Shown: positions 7,154 through 13,531 of the stretch, in pieces
Layout: every line of letters begins with the position of its first letter
Position numbering within the stretch: the first letter of the stretch is position 1
Origin: a virus
Strand: one strand, 5' to 3'
DNA: 43,771 bases
Virus record (IMG/VR): IMGVR_UViG_3300047392_000337
Span: 1-43,771 of that record
Program-made: the position numbers and the translations under genes
The notes under the pieces: generated by a model
The model's input: only the letters and a program-made list of their open reading frames with translations
Told to the model about the DNA's origin: nothing
The model's database searches: none

Positions 7154-7620
7154 CTTTTAACCCCATCCCATGTTCCTATTTTTGTAGTAGGAATTCCATT
7201 TTCCTCCCATAGCTGAATAATGCTTGGATTATCATCTACCGCATGCTTTACATTCCAATACTGATTTATATGCTCTAGGATATCTTTTTTAACATCGTAG
7301 TCTTCACGATAATCATTGTCTTGCCTCATAAATAAAGCAATGTGTGGTACATCGTTATCTACAAGCCATCGTGAAGTTAAAGCTCTGTACTTTTCTTTTC
7401 TAGCAGTAACAATTATAACATCTACATCGTTGCATACTTCCCACGCCATATCAACAACATCTTTATGTGGGCTACAATTTATTGAGTCTTGATGAAATTT
7501 ATCAAAATTCTTTTTAAAAGACTCAGTGGATCGGTCTTGATTTACAATATGATACAAAATTGGGTCAACATCTACCAAGGTACCGTCAACATCAAATATC
7601 CACGCTGGTCTTTTTAGCAT
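7150..7620 (-). CDS. HAD-family phosphatase, polynucleotide kinase 3'-phosphatase-like
   Basis: 156 aa. HAD motif I FDVDGTL (D10 nucleophile, D12), motif II VTAR, Lys region DVKKDI and motif IV DDNPSI. The pattern ALFMRQDNDYREDYDVKKDIL matches the 3'-phosphatase half of T4 PseT-like proteins, here without the kinase half. Likely role: trimming 3' phosphates at nicked nucleic acid, or a nucleotide phosphatase. Leaderless start at 7620. Confidence 0.85.
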   Translation of the reverse strand: MLKRPAWIFDVDGTLVDVDPILYHIVNQDRSTESFKKNFDKFHQDSINCSPHKDVVDMAWEVCNDVDVIIVTARKEKYRALTSRWLVDNDVPHIALFMRQDNDYREDYDVKKDILEHINQYWNVKHAVDDNPSIIQLWEENGIPTTKIGTWDGVKR

Positions 7621-7626
7621 AAGCTA

Positions 7627-7655
7627 ATTATCTCATTTCTAAATAAGTATGTCAA
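7627..7655 (-). promoter_or_regulatory. Promoter for a leaderless HAD/kinase transcript
   Basis: TTGACA (7655-7650), 17 bases, GATAAT (7632-7627), six bases, ATG 7620. It begins directly after the T-run of the ahpD terminator. Confidence 0.8.
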
Positions 7656-7684
7656 TAAAAATGAGCAGTTTAAAGTCATGCTCA
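7656..7684 (-). terminator. Terminator after ahpD
   Basis: TGAGCA (7684-7679) pairs with TGCTCA (7667-7662) across 11 bases and is followed on the minus strand by a T-rich run that leads straight into the next -35 box. Confidence 0.55.
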
Positions 7685-7693
7685 GGACATATG

Positions 7694-8206
7694 TTAAGCT
7701 GAAAGTATCTTTGCTAATGCGTTGATTGTTGCTGCAATTCTTCCGATATCACGCAATTGCTCAACTGTATAGCCTTCTTCCTTCAACGTCTCGTAATGTG
7801 CTTTGACACAAAAGTGGCATTTGCCAATAATAGAAGAAGCTAAAGAATATGCCTCAAACTTTGCTTTTGTTGTTCCGCCGTGAGATGCAATGGCATTCAT
7901 TCTTAATTGAGCTGGCAAGCCTTTAAGATTTACATCATCTGCCATTTCAATAAATGGATACCAAACATTATTTTGTGCCATGATTGCTCCAGCTGTAAGA
8001 GCCGCATTTTTTTCAACCTCATTCGTAGCATTTGCAACAATGAATGCAAGCAACTTAGAATTTCCAGTAGAAAAAGCTGCTGCTATTGAAAGATAGGTGG
8101 CATGCTCTGGATCAATGGCAGACCTATTAATTACTACATCAAGATTTAGCTTGATATCCTTTGCATACTCTGGTAAAGAGTCCTTTAGCTGGTCAACCCA
8201 TGACAT
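7694..8206 (-). CDS. ahpD: Alkylhydroperoxidase AhpD
   Basis: 170 aa, full family length, with an N-terminus (LKDSLPEYAKDIKLNL) very like mycobacterial AhpD. The redox site is KCHFC with His three residues after the second Cys (VKAH) and the relay Glu in FEAYSLA. In the M. tuberculosis protein, as I recall it, the His lies just before the second Cys. Here that place is Phe and His follows the first Cys. AhpD is the disulfide adaptor that reduces AhpC, and the two genes overlap here as TAATG, so the pair is complete and coupled. Confidence 0.93.
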   Translation of the reverse strand: MSWVDQLKDSLPEYAKDIKLNLDVVINRSAIDPEHATYLSIAAAFSTGNSKLLAFIVANATNEVEKNAALTAGAIMAQNNVWYPFIEMADDVNLKGLPAQLRMNAIASHGGTTKAKFEAYSLASSIIGKCHFCVKAHYETLKEEGYTVEQLRDIGRIAATINALAKILSA

Positions 8207-8742
8207 TATAGAGTTTCTCCGCCCAATGATCGATTACATGCACAAAGCTCACCTGTTTGAAGAGCATCTAGAACACGAAGAGTTTCATCTGGGTTTCGAC
8301 CAACATCTAGATTGTTTACAGTAACATGCTGAATAATATTATCTGGATCAATAATAAATGTAGCACGGTATGTAACGCCAGATGGGTGATGAACGCCAAG
8401 ATCATTAGCAAGTTGGTGCCCTGTGTCTGCGAATGACCATGAATTTGTTTTCTTAAGATCTTCATGGGCATTACGCCATGCAATCTTACAGAACTCATTA
8501 TCTACAGACCCAGTCATAAGTACTGCATCTCGATCATTAAAATCATTTACAAGTTTATCATATGCAACAATTTCAGTTGGGCATACAAATGTAAAATCCT
8601 TTGGGTAAAAAGCGATAATCTTCCATTTCCCTGGGAAAGAGTCTTGATTTAATACTTCAAAAGAACTGTCCTCATAGCTTAGTGCCCCTGGCTTTACGCC
8701 AGTAACTGCAAAGCTACCTAACTTATCTCCTACTGTCTTCAT
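8206..8742 (-). CDS. ahpC: Alkyl hydroperoxide reductase AhpC (2-Cys peroxiredoxin)
   Basis: 178 aa from ATG 8742, behind AAGGAGAAAA. A frame open to 8832 would run through a tRNA. Peroxidatic Cys in FYPKDFTFVCPTE, and C-terminal ELCAC with two resolving cysteines as in mycobacterial AhpC. It reduces alkyl peroxides, H2O2 and peroxynitrite. It lies 32 bases after tRNA-Lys, so it is probably read from the tRNA promoter. Together with ahpD this is a whole actinobacterial-type peroxide system in a phage. Confidence 0.95.
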   Translation of the reverse strand: MKTVGDKLGSFAVTGVKPGALSYEDSSFEVLNQDSFPGKWKIIAFYPKDFTFVCPTEIVAYDKLVNDFNDRDAVLMTGSVDNEFCKIAWRNAHEDLKKTNSWSFADTGHQLANDLGVHHPSGVTYRATFIIDPDNIIQHVTVNNLDVGRNPDETLRVLDALQTGELCACNRSLGGETL

Positions 8743-8774
8743 TTTTCTCCTTATATATAAGTGGGAATAACCCG

Positions 8775-8847
8775 TGCCCCCAGATGGTCTCGAACCATCG
8801 ACCCGCAGATTAAAAGTCTGCTGCTCTACCAACTGAGCTATAGGAGC
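8775..8847 (-). tRNA. tRNA-Lys (anticodon TTT)
   Basis: Full cloverleaf: GCTCCTA acceptor with GU-containing partner TGGGGGC, loop CTTTTAA, T-arm GGTTCGAGACC. Class I variable loop. CCA is not encoded. Last tRNA of the array, directly upstream of ahpC. Confidence 0.95.
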
Positions 8848-8888
8848 GTTAAAAACATAATATATTATAAAAATAAAACTGTCAATAG

Positions 8889-8959
8889 CTTCTCCCCTAG
8901 GACTCGAACCTAGATTGCTGGTGCCAAAAACCAGAGTCCTGCCATTGGACGAAGGAGAA
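8889..8959 (-). tRNA. tRNA-Gln (anticodon TTG)
   Basis: Acceptor TTCTCCT/GGGAGAA, anticodon stem CTGGT/ACCAG with loop TTTTGGC, T-arm CTAGG/CCTAG. Discriminator G. CCA not encoded. Four bases from tRNA-Ser. Confidence 0.93.
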
Positions 8960-8963
8960 ACAG

Positions 8964-9046
8964 CGGAAACAATAGGATTCGAACCTATGGATCTTTCAAT
9001 CTACGATTTAGCAAACCGTTGCATTCGACCACTCTGCCATGTTTCC
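8964..9046 (-). tRNA. tRNA-Ser (anticodon GCT)
   Basis: Acceptor GGAAACA/TGTTTCC, anticodon loop TTGCTAA, long variable arm as expected for Ser, T-arm ATAGGTTCGAATCCTAT. 83 bases, CCA not encoded. Confidence 0.95.
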
Positions 9047-9211
9047 TGGTGTCGGGTCAGTTTATAGATTCTACACTGTAAGGCCTTTACTCCGAGTGCC
9101 CCGACGACACTAGTACAGTAGGCTCCTAGTTGCCCCTGTATCTTGCGTAAACAGTCAACGTTCTGTTTAGTAGCTAACTAAACTATATACTGCAATACAA
9201 GAGGTTCCCTG
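9047..9211 (-). other. Structured spacer in the tRNA array (Trp to Ser)
   Basis: 165 bases without a gene. On the minus strand it can form CCTC(T)TGTAT with ATACAGGGG, a 7-bp hairpin GTTTAGT/ACTAAAC, an alternative AAACAG/CTGTTT, and GTCGGG with CCCGAC next to ACCA. The last element looks like a tRNA acceptor with CCA, but the roughly 59-base span between lacks a T-loop. It could be a processing element, a small RNA or a decayed tRNA. Confidence 0.45.
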
Positions 9212-9282
9212 CGCCGTTTCTAGGAGTCGAACCTAGGCTCACCGCTTTGGAGACGGTAGTGCTTCCGTAACACTTAAACGAC
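9212..9282 (-). tRNA. tRNA-Trp (anticodon CCA)
   Basis: Acceptor GTCGTTT/AAACGGC, anticodon stem ACCGT/GCGGT with loop CTCCAAA, T-arm CTAGG/CCTAG. 71 bases, discriminator G, no encoded CCA. Confidence 0.93.
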
Positions 9283-9407
9283 ATGTGATTAATAAGTCTA
9301 CGAGCAGACTAACTTATTAATCTGATATATGAGGATTTACATAAGCCCGTTGTCCTCCAGTTGTCCCCGTCGGGAGTCGGTCTTACCGCAACTCAACCTT
9401 AATATCG
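9283..9407 (-). other. Structured spacer in the tRNA array (Leu to Trp)
   Basis: 125 bases. A perfect 11-bp inverted repeat (GATTAATAAGT at 9287-9297, ACTTATTAATC at 9312-9322) abuts the 5' end of tRNA-Trp. An alternative inner stem AGTCT/AGACT shares its bases. Upstream, GGACAAC is repeated near GGGG/CCCC tracts. No coding frame or tRNA. Confidence 0.45.
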
Positions 9408-9481
9408 TGCATCAAGTAGGACTCGAACCTACAACCATCAGTTCCTAAGACTGACGCCTCTACCAGTTGGGCTATTGACGC
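9408..9481 (-). tRNA. tRNA with anticodon TAG (Leu), class I body
   Basis: Good cloverleaf: acceptor GCGTCAA/TTGATGC, anticodon stem TCAGT/ACTGA, loop CTTAGGA (anticodon TAG, reads CTA), T-arm GTAGG/CCTAC. The variable loop is only five bases (TGGTT). Bacterial tRNA-Leu normally has a long variable arm, as the other Leu tRNA at 19889-19972 does, so its charging is uncertain. Confidence 0.85.
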
Positions 9482-9650
9482 AATGCCAGCCACGGCTTTG
9501 GTTCTTAACCTAAACCACCTGCTGGCTGTTATACCTAGTCACGACCGCAGAGCAATCTCCATCGGCCTGAACGCCTTCGTATGATGCAGGTGACAGTGTA
9601 AGTTTCAGTATAACTATCTACATATAGATTGTTCAGACCTATACTTCGAG
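9482..9650 (-). other. Structured spacer in the tRNA array (Gly to Leu)
   Basis: 169 bases. Near the tRNA-Leu end, nested stems GCCAGC/GCTGGC, GGTTT/AAAGCC and GGTT-AAG-AACC stack into a hairpin of about 45 bases. Further upstream AGTATA/TATACT encloses ATCTA-TATG-TAGAT, and GTCAC pairs with GTGAC. No TTCGA-type T-loop, so not a standard tRNA. Possibly a small RNA or maturation signal. Confidence 0.45.
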
Positions 9651-9721
9651 AGCGGATGATGAGAATCGAACTCACCCCTTCTGCTTGGAAGGCAGAGGCA
9701 CTACCAATATGCAACATCCGC
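9651..9721 (-). tRNA. tRNA-Gly (anticodon TCC)
   Basis: Acceptor GCGGATG/CATCCGC, anticodon stem TCTGC/GCAGA with loop CTTCCAA, T-arm with GTTCGATTC. Discriminator T, no encoded CCA. Four bases after tRNA-Asn. Confidence 0.94.
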
Positions 9722-9725
9722 ATCG

Positions 9726-9798
9726 CTGCCCCACCTGGCCTCGATCCAGGGACATCCGAATTAACAGTTCGGCGCTCTACCAACTGAGCTATGGGGCA
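9726..9798 (-). tRNA. tRNA-Asn (anticodon GTT)
   Basis: Acceptor TGCCCCA/TGGGGCA, anticodon stem CCGAA/TTCGG with loop CTGTTAA, T-arm CCTGGATCGAGGCCAGG. First tRNA of the array, 13 bases after the -10 box. Confidence 0.95.
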
Positions 9799-9810
9799 CT
9801 GATTAATTAA

Positions 9811-9839
9811 AGTATATTATTTAATTAGCAGAAAGTCAA
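9811..9839 (-). promoter_or_regulatory. Promoter of the tRNA array and probably ahpCD
   Basis: TTGACT (9839-9834), 17-base spacer, TATACT (9816-9811), start expected a few bases before tRNA-Asn. No terminator is seen before ahpD ends, so the seven tRNAs and ahpCD are likely one transcript. Confidence 0.8.
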
Positions 9840-9842
9840 GGG

Positions 9843-10061
9843 CTACTTATCTTTTAATCTTGTCCATTTGCCATATTTATTTGGTTCTTTACTGCCAACG
9901 TACTCTTGACCTGTTTCTAAATCAATTAGTAGCCATTTTTCAGGTGCTTTAGTATGCACTGTTAGGTCAACGGCATAATCAAGCTCTTCTATTTCTACCC
10001 CTTGATACATTCTAGGTAAAAACGGATAAGCATTATCTAAAAGTTTTCTAAATTTTTTCAT
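9843..10061 (-). CDS. Conserved phage protein, 72 aa
   Basis: C-terminal half WLLIDLETGQEYVGSKEP..YGKWTRL matches a widespread small domain of phage proteins with WxLID..TGQ.Y.G....G.W.RL. Function unknown. It overlaps the PLP enzyme's stop by four bases and is the last gene of that operon. Confidence 0.7.
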   Translation of the reverse strand: MKKFRKLLDNAYPFLPRMYQGVEIEELDYAVDLTVHTKAPEKWLLIDLETGQEYVGSKEPNKYGKWTRLKDK

Positions 10062-11107
10062 GATTCCAATGCGTACTTAATATCATTCCATAAATCTTCT
10101 GGGTCTTCGCAACCAACAGAAAATCTAATTAAGTTTTCTGGAACTAATGGACTTTCAAGTGCCCATCTTCTTCTTCTTTCCCAGAGAGATTCAACCCCGC
10201 CAAGGCTAGTGGCATTTGCAATTAACCTAGAAGACGAGCATATATTTTCTGCTCCTGCTGCATCTGTATTAACCTCAAATGAGATCATTGCTCCAAATCC
10301 TGGGTAATAAACTTTAGATACCATTGGGTGATCTGATATTTTTTTAAGCAATACCTTAGCATTAGCTTGTGCTTTTTCAAATCTAATCGGAAATGTTCTA
10401 ATGCCTCTTAAAGCTAAATAAGCATCAAACGCCTGAAGTATGGTACCGCTGATTTTTCTTGAAAATTCTATTTGATTAAATAATTCTCCATTATTACTAG
10501 AAATAGACCCACATAAAACATCACTGTGGCCAGCCATATATTTTGTAACAGAATTCATAGAAATATCTGCACCCATTTTAAGAGGTTGCTGGAACAAAGG
10601 TGTAGCAAATGTATTGTCTACTCCTACAAACGTCCCCTGGGCCTTGCAAGCTCTTACTAATGCATCTATGTCAGCTACATCAAGTCTTGGATTTGTTGGC
10701 GTTTCTAGCCATAGCATATAAGCGCCATCTAACTCTGACAAAACTTCAGCTGTGTTAGATATATCAACAAATTTGGCAATTAATTTGCCTTGATCTTGCA
10801 TTTGTTTAAGGGTTGCATTGACTCCAGCGTATCCTTGATTAGATGCTATTATAATAGAGCCCATTGGTATATTGTCAAACACAGCTTTTATTGCTGACAT
10901 CCCTGAATTAAATACTAAAGTTTTTCCGCCTTCTAATTTTCCTATTACTTCTTCTAATGACGCTGCCGTGTCATTGCCATATCTTGAATACCCAATATCT
11001 CCTCCAGCATGAAATGTAGAGTTTAAAGAAACTGGAGTATTGATTGGGCCATCATTACTTGGCTTGGGTCTTCCGCTTGAGACTGCTATAGTATATGGGC
11101 TTGTCAT
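10058..11107 (-). CDS. PLP-dependent cystathionine gamma-lyase/synthase family enzyme
   Basis: 349 aa, slightly shorter than the usual 380-400. YSRYGNDT, NSGMSAIKAV, ETPTNPRLDVADI, VDNTFATP and the Schiff-base lysine K189 in SVTKYMAGHSD define the Cys/Met-metabolism PLP family. The end (GGVESLWERRRRW...IRFSVGCEDPEDLW) resembles actinobacterial cystathionine gamma-lyases, so host origin is likely. Possible reactions are cystathionine cleavage to cysteine or synthesis from O-acyl-homoserine. Residues alone do not decide. AGGATAAAA precedes the ATG. It follows a run of Cys-rich mini-genes and a radical SAM gene, so thiol supply to them is conceivable. Confidence 0.9.
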   Translation of the reverse strand: MTSPYTIAVSSGRPKPSNDGPINTPVSLNSTFHAGGDIGYSRYGNDTAASLEEVIGKLEGGKTLVFNSGMSAIKAVFDNIPMGSIIIASNQGYAGVNATLKQMQDQGKLIAKFVDISNTAEVLSELDGAYMLWLETPTNPRLDVADIDALVRACKAQGTFVGVDNTFATPLFQQPLKMGADISMNSVTKYMAGHSDVLCGSISSNNGELFNQIEFSRKISGTILQAFDAYLALRGIRTFPIRFEKAQANAKVLLKKISDHPMVSKVYYPGFGAMISFEVNTDAAGAENICSSSRLIANATSLGGVESLWERRRRWALESPLVPENLIRFSVGCEDPEDLWNDIKYALES

Positions 11108-11120
11108 TTTTATCCTATAA

Positions 11121-11210
11121 TTAAATAAAAGGTAGATCTAATATTTTATCTACCGCATCGTCAATTGTAGGTGCATGCTCCTTAGAGCATGCACCACAAT
11201 CTTTACACAT
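11121..11210 (-). CDS. 29-aa Cys-rich mini-protein (MCxxCGAC)
   Basis: ATG 11210 overlaps the upstream TAA as TAATG. Starts MCKDCGACSKEH, three cysteines in the first eight residues, then an acidic helix. It resembles the MCxxCGC starts of two neighbours. The middle of the gene is also a perfect 11-bp hairpin (11170-11195), so the segment might act as RNA instead. Confidence 0.5.
   Translation of the reverse strand: MCKDCGACSKEHAPTIDDAVDKILDLPFI
11170..11195. repeat. Perfect 11-bp inverted repeat inside a mini-gene
   Basis: GGTGCATGCTC, four-base loop, GAGCATGCACC. A very stable hairpin between the Cys-rich mini-genes and the PLP enzyme. No T-run follows on either strand, so it is not a simple terminator. 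Candidate RNA-processing or translation-control site. Confidence 0.7.
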
Positions 11211-11398
11211 TATATTTTCTTTCGTCCTGTTTTTTTAGGTGGTCTTGGAGTTGTATTAAGCTCACGTCTAATGCCGTGTCTATTAATATCTGTCTTTAAC
11301 CCCTGTCTAGGATTTTTTCTTGTTACCTCACGACTTGTTACAGCTCCTGCTGCAGCTCCGTTAGGCGGTGGTGTTGTACCTGTTCCGTCCATTGACAT
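11210..11398 (-). CDS. 62-aa basic, Pro/Thr-rich disordered protein
   Basis: Low-complexity N-terminus (GTGTTPPPNGAAAGAV) and basic tail (RPPKKTGRKK). TAATG overlap at both ends places it firmly in the operon. Could bind nucleic acid. No family recognised. Confidence 0.6.
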   Translation of the reverse strand: MSMDGTGTTPPPNGAAAGAVTSREVTRKNPRQGLKTDINRHGIRRELNTTPRPPKKTGRKKI

Positions 11399-11604
11399 TA
11401 ATCTATGTCCTCTCCCATTGGCCCTTTTGGCTCTGACATTTCGTGAGCTAGACCCTCTTCAGTTTCTGATCCAAGTGTATTCATAGAATCAGTTCCAAAC
11501 ATTATTTGGGAAGCTAGTTGTCCTGGGCCAACATCAAAAACATTTTGATTTGGCATTGCAGCACCCATAAAATCTTTGCTGCCACATCCACACATATCGC
11601 ACAT
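11398..11604 (-). CDS. 68-aa protein with N-terminal MCxxCGCG metal motif
   Basis: Begins MCDMCGCGSKDF: C2, C5 and C7 have the spacing of the N-terminal nickel site of HypB (MCTTCGCG), but no GTPase domain follows. The rest is Gly/Met/Glu-rich and probably unstructured. TAATG overlaps on both sides. Metal or thiol binding is inference. Confidence 0.65.
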   Translation of the reverse strand: MCDMCGCGSKDFMGAAMPNQNVFDVGPGQLASQIMFGTDSMNTLGSETEEGLAHEMSEPKGPMGEDID

Positions 11605-11744
11605 TAGTTACAGTTCTCGCAATCTTTAACTGCACAAGGTGAGTCGCCTCTTGTATCTCTTGTGCATTCAGCTTTAACAATAGTTGGCTTTGCAACTACT
11701 GGCTGTGCTGGTGCAGAAGGCTCGTTGTTATCAAAAATACCCAT
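11604..11744 (-). CDS. 46-aa protein with Cys-rich C-terminus
   Basis: Pro/Ala-rich N-terminus, then four cysteines in the last 20 residues (ECTRDTRG, PCAVKDCENCN). Stop overlaps the next start (TAATG). The layout, with leader-like start and Cys-rich end next to a radical SAM gene, recalls a modified-peptide precursor but could equally be a small zinc protein. Confidence 0.55.
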   Translation of the reverse strand: MGIFDNNEPSAPAQPVVAKPTIVKAECTRDTRGDSPCAVKDCENCN

Positions 11745-11747
11745 TTT

Positions 11748-11894
11748 TTACTTTGGCCCCTGTGCTGATGCCTGGTTAGAAACATCTGATGCAGCGTTTG
11801 CTGATCCTGGTGCTGCAGCATACTGCTCACCAATTGTGTGCTGTACTGCTGGCTTTACTTCATTAAATCCTGTTAAGTTCAATCCGTCTGTCAT
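11748..11894 (-). CDS. 48-aa Ala/Ser/Gln-rich small protein
   Basis: GGAG ribosome site before ATG 11894. No Cys. Contains TIGEQYAAAPGSANAASDVSNQ and ends QGPK. A mini-protein two genes upstream of the radical SAM gene's neighbour set (13169-13312) also ends KGPK. Unknown function. Confidence 0.6.
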   Translation of the reverse strand: MTDGLNLTGFNEVKPAVQHTIGEQYAAAPGSANAASDVSNQASAQGPK

Positions 11895-11940
11895 TTTATT
11901 ACTCCTATAGGTCGTTATTTAAGTAGTTCTAGAAATCTAC

Positions 11941-12042
11941 TCATTGTTCTATTATACCATCTGGTTGATTAGAATCTGAATCTTTATCATCTCTTTCATT
12001 ACCTAAGCCAACATGATCAGCACAACCGCATAGCCAGCACAT
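11941..12042 (-). CDS. 33-aa protein with N-terminal MCxxCGC metal motif
   Basis: Begins MCWLCGCADHVGLG (C2, C5, C7 plus a nearby His) and ends in a very acidic tail. ATG overlaps the radical SAM stop (TAATG), so the two are translationally coupled. Same N-terminal Cys spacing as the 68-aa protein at 11398. Candidate metal-binding partner or substrate of the radical SAM protein. Confidence 0.6.
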   Translation of the reverse strand: MCWLCGCADHVGLGNERDDKDSDSNQPDGIIEQ

Positions 12043-13043
12043 TATTTGCCCCAAATAGCCGCTGAGCAGCTCTTACACATATTGGAATAAGCCTCTTCAA
12101 CCATGTCTAGCCTTTCCTTGCTATGCCATATATCTTTTATTGATTTTTTAAAAACATTTCCATATACAGTTTCAAAATCATAGTCTGCACAACATATAAA
12201 TAGATCCCCATTTGGATTTATATGAACCCACTCGTTAGTCCTACTTCTAATTCCTAAACCACCGTTGCATCCAATAACCCTATCGCCATTAGGCATGAGG
12301 TATTTTTCAATTGCTGGGCCTTGCGTCATTACTCTATGAGTTTCTAGGTGTGCTGCCCTATCATATAAATGATGAGCAGTGCTTATGCTTAGTGTTGGAA
12401 ATATTGTTTTAAATCTATCATATTCTTTAGATAGGCTACCAGATTGAACATCTAAATCTACAATTGGAGCATTTTCTAGTAAATTAAGCCAGCCTCCATT
12501 TTCAGTTAAAGATAAATCATTTATGCCATTAATCATTAAATGAATAAATATTGGCTTATCTAGCTTATTATTTTCTTCTATAAAATACTTTACATTATCA
12601 ATGACTTTATTAAAAAGTTTAACATTCATATTTACGTATCTTGACCAAGTATCTGGATCAGAAGATGGAATATTTAGTAGAATACCTTGGATAGAATCAC
12701 GGTGTTTGATTAAAATTTCTGTTTTATCTTTAGTTAAATTTACTCCATTAGTTAATATATTAGTTTTAAAGTTATACTTAGAGTATAAGTCCATCATAGC
12801 ATCAAATTCTTTATACAGTAAAACTTCATTATAATTAGCAGAATAAACAATAGACAGCTCTGGATCGACAAAGTCGCCTTTGCCCTCTGTTAGCTGAATA
12901 AAAATATTTTCTATTTCTGATAAAGGCATGTCCCTTATTGCTGATTTTGGGTTGCCTGCATATGCAACTGGACAAAACCAACATGAAGAATTGCACAGCC
13001 CATTAACATCAAGCTGCACTGCTTTTATCATATATTTATTCAT
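12042..13043 (-). CDS. Radical SAM enzyme with SPASM-like C-terminal Cys cluster
   Basis: 333 aa. The 4Fe-4S cluster motif CxxxCxxC is C17, C21, C24 (LCNSSCWFC). The TIM-barrel part includes NILTNGVNL. The C-terminal part has GCNGGLGI, ICCADYDFETVYGN and CKSC, an arrangement like SPASM domains that hold extra clusters and often act on peptides. It lies in an operon of tiny Cys-rich proteins with TAATG overlaps on both sides. The substrate cannot be read. A peptide or protein target is a reasonable guess. Confidence 0.88.
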   Translation of the reverse strand: MNKYMIKAVQLDVNGLCNSSCWFCPVAYAGNPKSAIRDMPLSEIENIFIQLTEGKGDFVDPELSIVYSANYNEVLLYKEFDAMMDLYSKYNFKTNILTNGVNLTKDKTEILIKHRDSIQGILLNIPSSDPDTWSRYVNMNVKLFNKVIDNVKYFIEENNKLDKPIFIHLMINGINDLSLTENGGWLNLLENAPIVDLDVQSGSLSKEYDRFKTIFPTLSISTAHHLYDRAAHLETHRVMTQGPAIEKYLMPNGDRVIGCNGGLGIRSRTNEWVHINPNGDLFICCADYDFETVYGNVFKKSIKDIWHSKERLDMVEEAYSNMCKSCSAAIWGK

Positions 13044-13165
13044 TAGCTTTTATATAATTTCTGATAGCAATCTGCACACATGTCTATAATGCCAGATTCT
13101 GGTAAGCTGCCTATTCTGGAAGCTTTACCCCTACAGTCTTTTACTTCACATAAATCACTAAACAT
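13043..13165 (-). CDS. 40-aa zinc-finger-like mini-protein
   Basis: Four cysteines: LCEVKDC near the start and MCADC near the end, a likely zinc site. Its TAA overlaps the radical SAM ATG. Unknown function. Confidence 0.6.
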   Translation of the reverse strand: MFSDLCEVKDCRGKASRIGSLPESGIIDMCADCYQKLYKS

Positions 13166-13168
13166 GTA

Positions 13169-13312
13169 TTACTTTGGTCCCTTTGCAACTTGTCCTCTAT
13201 ATCCAGTTTTCTTTTTATTCATTGATCCTGGCTTTTTATAACCCGCTCCGTTTGGTGTGGCAGCTTGACGCTGCTCTAAAGCTTTTGCAATTTTATCGTG
13301 ATGTTTTCCCAT
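13169..13312 (-). CDS. 47-aa basic mini-protein
   Basis: Lys/Gly-rich (KKPGSMNKKKTGYRGQVAKGPK), TAATG overlap with the DUF2061 gene. Resembles small nucleic-acid-binding or virion proteins but has no recognised family. Confidence 0.6.
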   Translation of the reverse strand: MGKHHDKIAKALEQRQAATPNGAGYKKPGSMNKKKTGYRGQVAKGPK

Positions 13313-13530
13313 TATTTTACCTTACTTCCAAATTTGGCCCAAGCTCTTTCATGTAAGAAAAAGCCAATCATTTCACAAATAGTATAAAGAACTGCAAACC
13401 CACCAGCGTACTCCCAATGAGCTTCCCCAGTAATAGCTTTTTCAAAAAAATAAACTAATGTGCCTACAAATGACATATGCACTACTGGCCAAGTTACAGC
13501 TTTATACAGACTTCTTTTACTTGATTCCAT
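13312..13530 (-). CDS. DUF2061-like membrane protein (copy 1)
   Basis: 72 aa, two hydrophobic segments (about 12-30 and 42-58) and the HERxW signature (FFLHERAWAKFG). DUF2061 proteins are small inner-membrane proteins of unknown role. A second, more canonical copy is at 24814-25032. Confidence 0.8.
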   Translation of the reverse strand: MESSKRSLYKAVTWPVVHMSFVGTLVYFFEKAITGEAHWEYAGGFAVLYTICEMIGFFLHERAWAKFGSKVK

Positions 13531-13531
13531 T

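Noticed and set aside
9047-9106. tRNA or tmRNA with encoded CCA
   Set aside because: Acceptor-like stem and ACCA are present but there is no T-loop, no anticodon arm and only about 59 bases. No tag-peptide frame of a tmRNA is visible.
9408-9481. Amber-suppressor tRNA
   Set aside because: The anticodon is TAG, which reads CTA. An amber suppressor would need CTA as anticodon. TAG is also used as a normal stop here.
9535-9783. Open frame of 82 codons on the minus strand
   Set aside because: It runs through tRNA-Gly, tRNA-Asn and part of a spacer and has no ribosome site or family resemblance.
11175-11910. + strand frames across the Cys-rich mini-genes
   Set aside because: No ribosome sites; the minus-strand chain with TAATG overlaps explains the region.
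11398-12042. HypB-like hydrogenase maturation genes
   Set aside because: Only the N-terminal Cys motif is shared; GTPase motifs are absent.
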